Part shown: positions 27,960 through 35,418 of the stretch, piece by piece
Numbering within the stretch: position 1 is the stretch's first letter
Layout: each line of letters opens with the position of its first letter
Origin: a virus
DNA length: 40,398 bases
Strand: one strand, 5' to 3'
Virus record (IMG/VR): IMGVR_UViG_3300046529_000758
Coordinates: 1-40,398 of that record
The notes under the pieces: generated by a model
The model's database searches: none
What the model saw: the letters and a program-made list of their open reading frames with translations, nothing else
What the model was told of the DNA's origin: nothing
Position numbers and translations under genes: made by a program

Positions 27960-28580
27960 ATGTTCAGATGCACGAAGTGTGGGAATGAGTGTGGTGATCA
28001 GCATCGGGCATCGGGCGGATATGCCCAATGCCGCGACTGCCGGGCGGCCTATCTCAAGGAGTGGCGGGCGAAGAACCCCGGCCGCAATGCCGCGCTATGT
28101 CGCGCGAGAGCGCAGCGAGATCCCGAACGGGTCAGGCTGGAACAGGAAGCCTACCGTGCTGACCCGACGCACAAGGAGATCGCCAAGCAAAAAGCGAAAG
28201 AATGGTATCGAGCAAATAGGGAGCGCGCTCTGCAATGGGCAAAAGACAACCTTGAGCGTCAGCGGCCACTCAAAAGGGCGCGACATCGAGAACGGTTTGC
28301 GTCTGACCCGGAGTATGTCGAATATCAGCGACGGCATAGTCGCGTCACGCGCGCCAAGCGCCGCTGCGCCGAAGACAGCCGCTTGGCCGACCATTTCCGT
28401 AATGAGCTCAAGGCGTTCTATTTCGCCTGCCCAGCCGGGATGGAAGTCGATCACATTCACCCGCTGCTTGGTCGCAACGACAAAGGCGCGCATATTGCTT
28501 CAGGACTGCATGTCCCTTGGAACCTGCAGTATCTCTCGATGAGAGAGAACCGCAGCAAGGGCGCTAAATTGGAGATCTGA
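27960..28580 (+). CDS. HNH endonuclease, free-standing homing type (copy 1)
   Basis: A 206-residue protein. Residues 4-27 carry a zinc-binding pair (CTKC and CRDC), residues about 40-135 are a long charged helical region (basic, Arg/Lys/Glu), and residues 161-206 form the HNH core: 'MEVDHIHPL' (Asp164, His165, His167), 'VPWNLQYL' (the N of HNH) and 'NRSKGAK'. Such proteins cut DNA as free-standing homing endonucleases in phages. The ATG follows GGAGGG-TTTTT at ideal distance, but that site lies in a hairpin. It is inserted between the capsid gene and a conserved small gene. A relative lies at 32972. Confidence 0.85.
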   Translation: MFRCTKCGNECGDQHRASGGYAQCRDCRAAYLKEWRAKNPGRNAALCRARAQRDPERVRLEQEAYRADPTHKEIAKQKAKEWYRANRERALQWAKDNLERQRPLKRARHRERFASDPEYVEYQRRHSRVTRAKRRCAEDSRLADHFRNELKAFYFACPAGMEVDHIHPLLGRNDKGAHIASGLHVPWNLQYLSMRENRSKGAKLEI

Positions 28581-28958
28581 ATGGACTGGGTTACAGCAAA
28601 GATCGCCCTCGGCGGCGAAGCCACGCAGGTGCTCTATCGCGGCCCTGACCGGCCCGTGTCGTGGCCGGAGGTGCTGGTCCTGCAGGCCCTGCACGGCGAA
28701 AGCAATGTGTTCGACGCGGACTTTCTCATGTCGCAGCCGTCGAACATCCAGGAAGAGAAGAACCGCCTCCTCGGCCTGTACGGCAAGGATATCGTCGACC
28801 AGTGCTATCCCGGCTCGAGGCCGGCGATGGAGCTGCAGTGGCCAGGCGAACGCGATGAGAGCGCCGCCGTCCAGAAGCGCGCCCCTCGGCGGCCGCTGCC
28901 GAGCGCCGACGACGATGAGCCGGTGCTCGACATGACGCGAGCGCAGGGGAGCGCATGA
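28581..28958 (+). CDS. Conserved-type small head protein, unknown function
   Basis: A 125-residue protein starting directly after the HNH stop. It reads 'DWVTAKIALGGEATQVLYRGPDRPVSWPEVLVLQALHGESNVFD' then 'LLGLYGKDIVDQCYPGSRPAMELQWP' and ends in an acidic Pro/Arg-rich tail. Its place between capsid and connector genes is where podovirus-like phages carry short conserved proteins. No function is known to me. Confidence 0.7.
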   Translation: MDWVTAKIALGGEATQVLYRGPDRPVSWPEVLVLQALHGESNVFDADFLMSQPSNIQEEKNRLLGLYGKDIVDQCYPGSRPAMELQWPGERDESAAVQKRAPRRPLPSADDDEPVLDMTRAQGSA

Positions 28959-28959
28959 T

Positions 28960-29691
28960 ATGGGGGTCGGGGTTTCGCTCGCCGACCTGCGCTATCAACT
29001 GAGAGCGGAGATCTACTCCTCGCTCCTGCCCGCGCACGGACTGAGTTCGGTCGACATGCAGAACATCATCCTGGACCGGACCCAGCACGAGCTCTGGAAC
29101 CTGTACCAGTGGCCGCACCTCGACTACCGGATTGATTTCACCGCGCCGGCCAACGGCGAATATATCCAGTATGACCCGACCATGCCGTTTAAAAACGTGC
29201 TCGGGCTCTGGTACAACTATAACCCCAACTCGATGCAGCCGTGGGCGCCGCTACGCTACGGCTTCGAGGATTGGATCAACGAGACGCTGCATTCCTTTCC
29301 GCCGCAGCGCTGGCGCCACGTCGCCGTCGTCAGCCCATCGACCGGGATCACTGACCCATGGGGCCGGGCGCAATTGTGGCCGATCCCCAATCAGGCCGCT
29401 CATATGCGCTGGCGCGGGCAGGCGCCGGTGACGCCGCTGCTGGTGGACTCGGACCTTTGCACCATCGACTCGGAGGCGATCGTGCTGACCGCCGCAGCCG
29501 AGCTCCTGGGGGCGCAGAAGAGCGAGGTGGCGACGCTCAAGGGGCAAAAGGCCCAAGCCTATATCCGGCGCTTGCTGAGCCGCCAAGGAGCCAACAAGCG
29601 CGACATCGCCGCGATGGGGCAGGGCAGGCGCATGCAGCCGACCTATAACCAGACCTCGACGCCGTGGATCGATTACATCCCAGGCCCCTGA
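28960..29691 (+). CDS. Head-tail connector (adaptor) protein
   Basis: A 243-residue protein: 'SLADLRYQLRAEIYSSLLPAHGLSSVDMQNIILDRTQHELWNLYQWPHLDYRIDF' in parts, 'WAPLRYGFEDWINE' and 'AEAIVLTAAAELLGAQKSEVATLKGQKAQAYIRRLLSRQGANKRDI' in parts. This layout (N-terminal helices with LWNLYQWPHL, beta core, C-terminal helices) matches adaptor proteins of T7/P22-type tails, which form a ring under the portal. It lies directly before the nozzle gene, as expected. ATG 28960 lacks a strong ribosome site. Confidence 0.8.
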   Translation: MGVGVSLADLRYQLRAEIYSSLLPAHGLSSVDMQNIILDRTQHELWNLYQWPHLDYRIDFTAPANGEYIQYDPTMPFKNVLGLWYNYNPNSMQPWAPLRYGFEDWINETLHSFPPQRWRHVAVVSPSTGITDPWGRAQLWPIPNQAAHMRWRGQAPVTPLLVDSDLCTIDSEAIVLTAAAELLGAQKSEVATLKGQKAQAYIRRLLSRQGANKRDIAAMGQGRRMQPTYNQTSTPWIDYIPGP

Positions 29692-29692
29692 G

Positions 29693-31114
29693 ATGCCCGC
29701 CTACAACATCCAGGACTTCAAAAACGGGCTCGACCTTCGCAAAGGCTATGTGACCGCTCCTGCGGGCTCGCTGCGCGTGCTGCGCAATTGCGTGATCTCG
29801 GCGGGCGCGGAGATTGAAAAGCGCACGAACTTCTACTCCTGGGGGACCTTCCCCGTCGGCAGTCTCGGACTCTTATCGCGCAATGGGTTGATCTACACGG
29901 TGGTCAACGGCGCGTCGGGGATCACTGAGGCGACCGGGACAGCGCCAAACGCCGTCCCCGGCATCATCTCGCTGCCGTTTCCGGCCGGCATTACGATCAC
30001 CAGGGTTGCGGACTGGGACCTGTTCAACGGTCTTTTCTACGTCGTGCTGGCTGGCGCGGATGGCCGCTTTTACCACTACTTCAATCAGGTTCGCGTCACT
30101 GACGCGATGGCGACGAGCTCGGCGATCCGCACCTACGGCTCGAAGATGTACGGCGTCGACGGCCGCCTGCTCAGGTTCTCCAAGATCGGCGACCCGACCA
30201 TCTGGACGCCCCCGGTCGCGCCCGCGACCAACGACGGCTCGGGCTATATCGACCTCTCCGCGCAGGACTCCGACTCGACCAACCTCGTCGGGCTCGAGGT
30301 CTATTACAGTCAAATGGCCATTTTCTCGAGCCTGAGCACGCAATTCTGGAAATTGGACCCCGACCCGGCGCAAAACCAGTTCCAGCAACTCTTGCGCTCG
30401 ACCGGGCTGATCGCCACCAATTCGACCACCCAGTACGGCAACGGCGACGTGATGTACCTGTCGGCGCACGGTATCCGGTCGGTGCGGATCCAGAACATTT
30501 CGTTGACTGCTGGGACCACCGACTTGGGCACCCCGATTGACGAGGAATTTCGGGCTCTGATCATCAGGTACGGAACGGCCTGGTTCGCCAACGCCCGCTG
30601 CCTGATCCAGCCGCGCAGCGGCCGCCTGTTCGTGGTCCTGCCCGATCGGATCTATGTGCTGTCGACCTTCCAAGAACCCGCGATAACGGCATGGTCAACC
30701 TTTGACGCGCCATTCTATTTCGTCGAGTCGTGCGTGGCCGACCCCTGGGTAGTCTTCCGCGGCGATGACAACCACGTCTACATCTACGGCAGCGAGGTTG
30801 CGTCGACCTATGACAACACCGAGGTCGAGGTGATCACGCCCGCGCTCAGTTGCGAGAGCCCGAGCAAGACCAAGTTGTTCCATAGCTTCGACGTCGGCTG
30901 CGAGGGGACGTGGACGATGTCAGTCGGATGCGACCCGGCCAACCAGGCCACGGAAGAGACGGTCGCGACGTTCACCGGCCCGACCTACGCCATGACCACC
31001 ATGACCATGCCGGAGCAGAGCACGCATATCTCGTTGCGCTTCCGCTCCACCGACGCGACGCGGGCCAGGCTTGGGCACGTCGTGATCCAGTTCGACGATG
31101 GAGAGCAGGGTTGA
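29693..31114 (+). CDS. Tail nozzle / stabilisation protein
   Basis: A 473-residue protein, beta-rich with several strand-turn motifs: 'GLDLRKGYVTAPAGSLRVLRNCVIS' opening, 'MYGVDGRLLRFSKIGDPTIW', 'DVMYLSAHGIRSVRIQ' and 'DRIYVLSTFQEPAITAWSTFD'. These are typical of propeller-like nozzle proteins (T7 gp12 / P22 gp10 type) that close the tail tube below the adaptor. Length is shorter than T7 gp12 but normal for this group. The next gene starts inside its stop (TTGA). Confidence 0.8.
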   Translation: MPAYNIQDFKNGLDLRKGYVTAPAGSLRVLRNCVISAGAEIEKRTNFYSWGTFPVGSLGLLSRNGLIYTVVNGASGITEATGTAPNAVPGIISLPFPAGITITRVADWDLFNGLFYVVLAGADGRFYHYFNQVRVTDAMATSSAIRTYGSKMYGVDGRLLRFSKIGDPTIWTPPVAPATNDGSGYIDLSAQDSDSTNLVGLEVYYSQMAIFSSLSTQFWKLDPDPAQNQFQQLLRSTGLIATNSTTQYGNGDVMYLSAHGIRSVRIQNISLTAGTTDLGTPIDEEFRALIIRYGTAWFANARCLIQPRSGRLFVVLPDRIYVLSTFQEPAITAWSTFDAPFYFVESCVADPWVVFRGDDNHVYIYGSEVASTYDNTEVEVITPALSCESPSKTKLFHSFDVGCEGTWTMSVGCDPANQATEETVATFTGPTYAMTTMTMPEQSTHISLRFRSTDATRARLGHVVIQFDDGEQG

Positions 31115-31590
31115 TCCAGGGCCTCACTGCGATTGGCCTCGAGTACGTGCTCGGCAACCTGCGCCCCTCCGACGATGATGAGATCAGAGCCACGGTCTGG
31201 CTGGGTTCGGCGAAGGCGACGGCCGAACTCATCGAGCGGATTCCCGGCCCGAAATGGGAAGCCCGCACGGTTGGCGGCGAGCCTGCAGCGATCGGCGGCT
31301 TCGTGCCGGTCTGGCCCGGCCTGGGCTCGGGGTGGATATGGGGCACCGATAAGTGGGACGAGGTCGTGATGGAGGTGACCAAGGCCATGCGGCGGTCTAT
31401 ACTGCCCTCGCTTGACCGTCGCGGGCTGCACCGATTGGAGGCCCGTCCCATGGCGGCCAACATCGCGACCATCCGCTGGCTCGGGCTGGTCGGGTTCAGT
31501 TTTGAGGCCGTCACTCCCCGATTCGGCCGCGGGGGCGAGGACTTCGCCCTGTGTGCGCGGATTACGGATGACAAGGCCCAGCTACACTGA
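31111..31590 (+). CDS. GNAT-fold internal virion protein
   Basis: A 159-residue protein from TTG 31111 overlapping the nozzle stop. The fold reads as GNAT: 'LGNLRPSDDDEIRATVWLGSAKATAELIE', 'AIGGFVPVWPGLGSGWIWGTD', and the end 'ARPMAANIATIRWLGLVGFSFEAVTPRFG' (the N...A..WL..LGF motif) with 'GGEDFALCARI'. Small GNAT-like proteins at this position are known as internal virion protein A in podoviruses. An acetylation role is uncertain. A second GNAT-like gene overlaps its 3' end. Confidence 0.75.
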   Translation: MIQGLTAIGLEYVLGNLRPSDDDEIRATVWLGSAKATAELIERIPGPKWEARTVGGEPAAIGGFVPVWPGLGSGWIWGTDKWDEVVMEVTKAMRRSILPSLDRRGLHRLEARPMAANIATIRWLGLVGFSFEAVTPRFGRGGEDFALCARITDDKAQLH

Positions 31591-32056
31591 CCAAGGCAGA
31601 CTGACGCTTCGCACCGGCAAGCCCGAGGACGTGGCGGGGTTGATCTCCAAGTACGGCGAGGACCATTTCCACGAGGGCGGCTTTGACGCTTTCGCGACCG
31701 TCGACCTCGAGCGCGCCACCCGCGAAATGACCCGGCTGGTTGGGCAGGACGATACGCCGCTGATCATTGCTGAGGTCGCGGGGGAGCCTGTCGGCTGGAT
31801 TTCCTGGACGATGATGCATGTTTTTAGCGTGCAGCCGATCGCCGTCCTATGGACGATCTATGTTGCCCCCGAGCATCGCAATAGCGCCGTTGGGCGGATG
31901 CTGGTGTGGTCCGCCGTCGACATCGCCAAGCACGAAGGCGCGTGCGCCTTCTTCGCCACCGTCGCGCCGACCAGCCCAGGCGCGATGGCTCTCTGCCATC
32001 TCTTCCGCGGGTTCGGCTTCGCGGACATGGGCGGCGCCTTCTCGAGGAAGCTCTAG
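31568..32056 (+). CDS. Second GNAT-fold acetyltransferase-like protein
   Basis: A 162-residue protein from ATG 31568, overlapping the preceding gene by 23 nt. The GNAT core is clear: 'LTLRTGKPEDVAGLISKYG', 'LIIAEVAGEPVGWISWTMMH', 'AVLWTIYVAPEHRNSAVGRMLVWSAVDIAKHEGACAFFA' in parts (beta4, acetyl-CoA loop RNSAVGRML) and 'FRGFGFADMGGAFSRKL'. It keeps the acetyl-CoA loop better than its neighbour. It could modify a virion or host protein, or be a structural ejection protein. Confidence 0.75.
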   Translation: MTRPSYTDQGRLTLRTGKPEDVAGLISKYGEDHFHEGGFDAFATVDLERATREMTRLVGQDDTPLIIAEVAGEPVGWISWTMMHVFSVQPIAVLWTIYVAPEHRNSAVGRMLVWSAVDIAKHEGACAFFATVAPTSPGAMALCHLFRGFGFADMGGAFSRKL

Positions 32057-32968
32057 ATGTCCGGGAGCACGCCCACCAACAGCCAGGCCGTCGACTTCGA
32101 GCAGCAGCAAGCGGCGCAGGCGGCGCAGAAGGAGGCCGATCGGCAAGCGCGCCTGCAGCAAGGCACGGACGCGATCAACAAGATCTTCGATTTTTCCGCG
32201 GCGACGCCCGCGAGCTCGAGCCAATTCGACTGGTCGACCTTCAAGGCCCCCGAGCAGATGCCTGACGTGATGTCGCAATGGCTGGCTGCTAACCCTTCAG
32301 CGACGGCGCCGACCTTCAATACGACGGGCACTGTGCCGACGGGCTACACTGCGGTGCAGACGGGCGGCGGATGGGGGTTACAGGACTCGAGCGGCAAGGT
32401 CACCAAGCAGGGCGATCCGCTCACCATCAACACCCCGGCGACGGCCGAGGGCGGTTTCGGGCCGAGCTTCTACGACGCCTACAACCAGAAGATCCTCGAC
32501 TACTATAACCCGCAGGAAGCCAAGCAGTATGCCGAGGGCGGGCGGGACCTGACCTACAACCTGGCGCGGGCGGGTTCGCTCACCTCCTCCGTCGCCGCCG
32601 ACAAGCAGGGCGAACTCGCCTACCAGGACGCCTTGGCGAAGGCCGATATCGTCAACAACGCCAACCAGCAGACCGGGCAACTGCAGACCCAGATCCAGGG
32701 CAACAAGCAGTCCCTAATCGACCAGCTCTATGCGACCGAGGACCCGACCTTGACTGCGGACCTGGCGCAGTCGAGCGCCAACGCCTCGCAACTGCAAGAC
32801 CCGACGCTGACCCCCTTGGCCGCGTTTATCACTCCCGCCGTCACCGCCGTCGGCGGCGCCGCCAATGTCCTCACCAGCCCGTACCAATACGGAACCACCA
32901 GCTATGGCCAGCAGGGACCCACCCCGCCGGCGGCGAACTCGTCCAGCGGCAAACTGAGCGGACAATGA
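32057..32968 (+). CDS. Internal virion / DNA-ejection-type protein
   Basis: A 303-residue protein starting next to the preceding stop. It is Gln/Ala/Thr rich with few charges, a long helical start (AVDFEQQQAAQAAQKEADRQ) and a middle 'YDAYNQKILDYYNPQEAKQYAEGGRDLTYNLARAGSLTSS' in parts, seen in phage ejection proteins. Composition and position between GNAT and other internal genes support the call. A free-standing HNH gene follows. Confidence 0.65.
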   Translation: MSGSTPTNSQAVDFEQQQAAQAAQKEADRQARLQQGTDAINKIFDFSAATPASSSQFDWSTFKAPEQMPDVMSQWLAANPSATAPTFNTTGTVPTGYTAVQTGGGWGLQDSSGKVTKQGDPLTINTPATAEGGFGPSFYDAYNQKILDYYNPQEAKQYAEGGRDLTYNLARAGSLTSSVAADKQGELAYQDALAKADIVNNANQQTGQLQTQIQGNKQSLIDQLYATEDPTLTADLAQSSANASQLQDPTLTPLAAFITPAVTAVGGAANVLTSPYQYGTTSYGQQGPTPPAANSSSGKLSGQ

Positions 32969-32971
32969 TCG

Positions 32972-33463
32972 ATGTGTGACCGAGTATGCACCCGATGCGG
33001 CGAGAGCCACCCGGAGACGTTCTTCAACAAGGACCGAACGCGGCCCGATGGGATCTATCCGCAATGCAAGAACTGCTCACGTCGCGCCGCGCGCCGTAGC
33101 TATGAGACGCATCTCGATGAGCATCGGGCGCTTAAGCAGGCATGGAAGAATGCGAACCGAGAGCGCCATCGAGCTATCAGTCTGGCTTGGCAAAGGGAAC
33201 ATCCTGAGAAGGCGAGGGCTAACACGGCGAAGTGGAAGGCTGCGCTCGTGGCGGCCACGCCTCCTTGGGCCGATAAAGCCGCCATTCGGGAGTTCTACAA
33301 GCACCGTCCACCTGGTCACCACGTTGACCATATCGAGCCCCTACAAGGCAGGGACCGCTGCGGACTGAACGTGCCGTGGAACCTCCAATATCTTCCGGCG
33401 GAAGCCTCGTTCAGAAAAAATAATTGGACAGAGGCTAAACTATTGTACAGTGGGAGGGTGTGA
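32972..33463 (+). CDS. HNH endonuclease, free-standing homing type (copy 2)
   Basis: A 163-residue protein with an N-terminal zinc site (CTRC and CKNC, residues about 6-38), a charged helical middle, and the HNH core 'GHHVDHIEPLQGRDRCGLNVPWNLQYL' in parts (His117, Asp119, His120). Both ends match copy 1 at 27960 (C-terminal 'VPWNLQYL' identical). The end is AT-rich (33411-33450). Its stop overlaps the GTG of the next internal-protein gene, which also uses its GGGAGG as ribosome site. Confidence 0.85.
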   Translation: MCDRVCTRCGESHPETFFNKDRTRPDGIYPQCKNCSRRAARRSYETHLDEHRALKQAWKNANRERHRAISLAWQREHPEKARANTAKWKAALVAATPPWADKAAIREFYKHRPPGHHVDHIEPLQGRDRCGLNVPWNLQYLPAEASFRKNNWTEAKLLYSGRV

Positions 33464-34131
33464 TCTGCGACCCCATTTCAGCCATCGCTCTTGCAGGAAG
33501 CGCCATCTCGGCGGGCGTCAGTTACATGGGCCAGCAGGACACCCTGGCGGCGCAGCAGAACGCTAATGACCAGTGGGTGGCGCAGCAGCAGCAGGCGGCG
33601 CAGGACGCGGCCGCCAAGGATGAGGCCAACCGGCAGAAGGCGAGCGCGGCCGAACAGGATACGCTCAACAAGGTCAGCCCGCAGGCGCAGACGGCCAATC
33701 AGCAGACGGCCCAGGCCAACCTCAACACCCAGATGCTGCAGGGCTCGCCAGCCGCCCCGGACTCCAACATCAGCGTGCTTGGCATGGAAAAGGGGGCCGA
33801 CACCTCGGTGCAGCAGGACATGGCGCAGCGGATAACCGCTGCGGCGCGGGCGGCGCAGGGACGCATTGCCGCCCAGGCGGCGGTATCGTCCTACGGCGGC
33901 GGCTACAACGACATGGGCCAGCAGGCGACGCAGGCGATCACCACCGGCAACCAGGCCATTAACCTGGCGAGCGACATGCGCAAGGGCGATACGGCGACCC
34001 TCGGCGTCTACCAGAAGATCCAGCCGGTGCAGTACACGCAGGGCAGCAATATTGCGGGTTCGCTCGCCGGTTCGTTGGCCAATATCGCGGGCAGCGCTTT
34101 CGGCTCCTCAATAAAACCGAAGGTGACGTAA
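33460..34131 (+). CDS. Internal virion protein (gp14-like)
   Basis: A 223-residue protein from GTG 33460 (GTGA overlap, GGGAGG upstream inside the HNH gene). It opens with a hydrophobic helix 'DPISAIALAGSAISAGVSYMG', then is a long Gln/Ala-rich helical stretch 'QNANDQWVAQQQQAAQDAAAK', then a Gly/Ala C-terminus. This is the pattern of T7 gp14-type proteins that insert in the outer membrane during ejection. Sequence match is by pattern only. Confidence 0.7.
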   Translation: MICDPISAIALAGSAISAGVSYMGQQDTLAAQQNANDQWVAQQQQAAQDAAAKDEANRQKASAAEQDTLNKVSPQAQTANQQTAQANLNTQMLQGSPAAPDSNISVLGMEKGADTSVQQDMAQRITAAARAAQGRIAAQAAVSSYGGGYNDMGQQATQAITTGNQAINLASDMRKGDTATLGVYQKIQPVQYTQGSNIAGSLAGSLANIAGSAFGSSIKPKVT

Positions 34132-35418
34132 ATGCCTGGGCTTTACATCAACGACGGCGGCGCGACAGGCAGCGCGCTCAGCTCTGCGCTGGCGGGCATT
34201 GCCAACAACTTCAGCCCGAAGACGCGAGCCGAGGCCGAGCTCCTCCGCCAGCAGACCGAGGCGGCCGATCGGAATAACTGGCTCTTAAGCACGCGGCAAC
34301 GCGGCGTCCTCTCCATTCCAGGGGTCACCGGCGCTCCTGGGGTCAATGCTGACCCAACCGCTAGCGCAGTTCCAAGCGTTGCGGACACGCTTGCTGGCGC
34401 TGCGGTCCCTCCAGTCGCCGCCCCCTCGACGGCATTGGGCACGCGCGATCAAACGGCTGGCTTTAGTCCCTTCAATGCGGTGCTGGCGGGCAGCTACGCC
34501 GCCGATCCCTCGATGGGGAACCTGACGACCGGCATCAACCTTGGACGGAATGCAACGCTGGGGCCAGGACACGGCTTCGATACGGGGAGCGCCATCGAGC
34601 AGGCGCAGAGTACGCCGCAGCATATCGCGCCGGGTGACACCCTGGTGATCAATCCGAAGGCCGGCAACGCCCCCGGCAATGTCGTTTACGGCGGCGATCC
34701 CGCAGCGGCGAAGGCTGAAGAGCAACAACGAGTTTCAAACCAAACAGACGCCGATCGGCGGGCGGGGCTGGCGGAGAGCGCGAGCCAGCAACTCCCGGAA
34801 AACGACCGCTTGATGGAGATCTACAACCGGCTCGTTAACACCCCTGGCACGTCGGACACCGCCAGCGTCATCGGCTCAGAGGGCATGAAGCTTCTGTCGC
34901 GTTGGACAAACGCCGATCTTACTCGGCTCAGCCCGCGCGAGGGCGCGATCCTGGCGATCCAGCAGCGCTTGGGCGCCGTGGTGAATGCCCAACTGCAATC
35001 GACCCAGGCTGGCGATCCTGTCCGCGGACTGCTGAACAGGATTCAACCGCCAGATCCGGCCAGGCTCGATCCCGAGCAGTTTCGCGCGGCGATGGAGCAA
35101 TATAAGCGGGTCCTTAAATATCAGGCTGAGGAAGGCTCGATCGCTTACGGCTTCCGCACCTCGGGCAAGACCAAGGCTGACAGCGATAAATATTTGGCGG
35201 ACCTCAAGGCGCATGCTGATGCTGTTTTCAAAGAGCAGCAGGCCGGCAGTGGCGGGGAAGGAGGCGGAGGCGGCGGCGGCGGCGGCCAAGTCCATGTTTA
35301 TACCAGCGAGGCTGAAGTCAACGCCGATATCGCGGCCGGAGAGCTGCACGACGGAGATAAAATTCGAATTGGCAGGGGGCCGAACGCCATAACCGGCACA
35401 GTGGGCCAATTAAAATGA
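34132..35418 (+). CDS. Internal virion protein, ejection type
   Basis: A 428-residue protein directly following the gp14-like gene. The N-terminus 'GGATGSALSSALAGIANNFSPKTRAEAELLRQQTEAADRNNWLLSTRQRG' in parts resembles ejectosome proteins. The middle is Ala/Pro rich, then helix-rich 'LSPREGAILAIQQRLGAVVNAQLQ', and a Gly-run (eight Gly) near residue 380 before a beta domain. Its ATG immediately follows the preceding stop. No clear enzymatic motif. Confidence 0.65.
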   Translation: MPGLYINDGGATGSALSSALAGIANNFSPKTRAEAELLRQQTEAADRNNWLLSTRQRGVLSIPGVTGAPGVNADPTASAVPSVADTLAGAAVPPVAAPSTALGTRDQTAGFSPFNAVLAGSYAADPSMGNLTTGINLGRNATLGPGHGFDTGSAIEQAQSTPQHIAPGDTLVINPKAGNAPGNVVYGGDPAAAKAEEQQRVSNQTDADRRAGLAESASQQLPENDRLMEIYNRLVNTPGTSDTASVIGSEGMKLLSRWTNADLTRLSPREGAILAIQQRLGAVVNAQLQSTQAGDPVRGLLNRIQPPDPARLDPEQFRAAMEQYKRVLKYQAEEGSIAYGFRTSGKTKADSDKYLADLKAHADAVFKEQQAGSGGEGGGGGGGGGQVHVYTSEAEVNADIAAGELHDGDKIRIGRGPNAITGTVGQLK

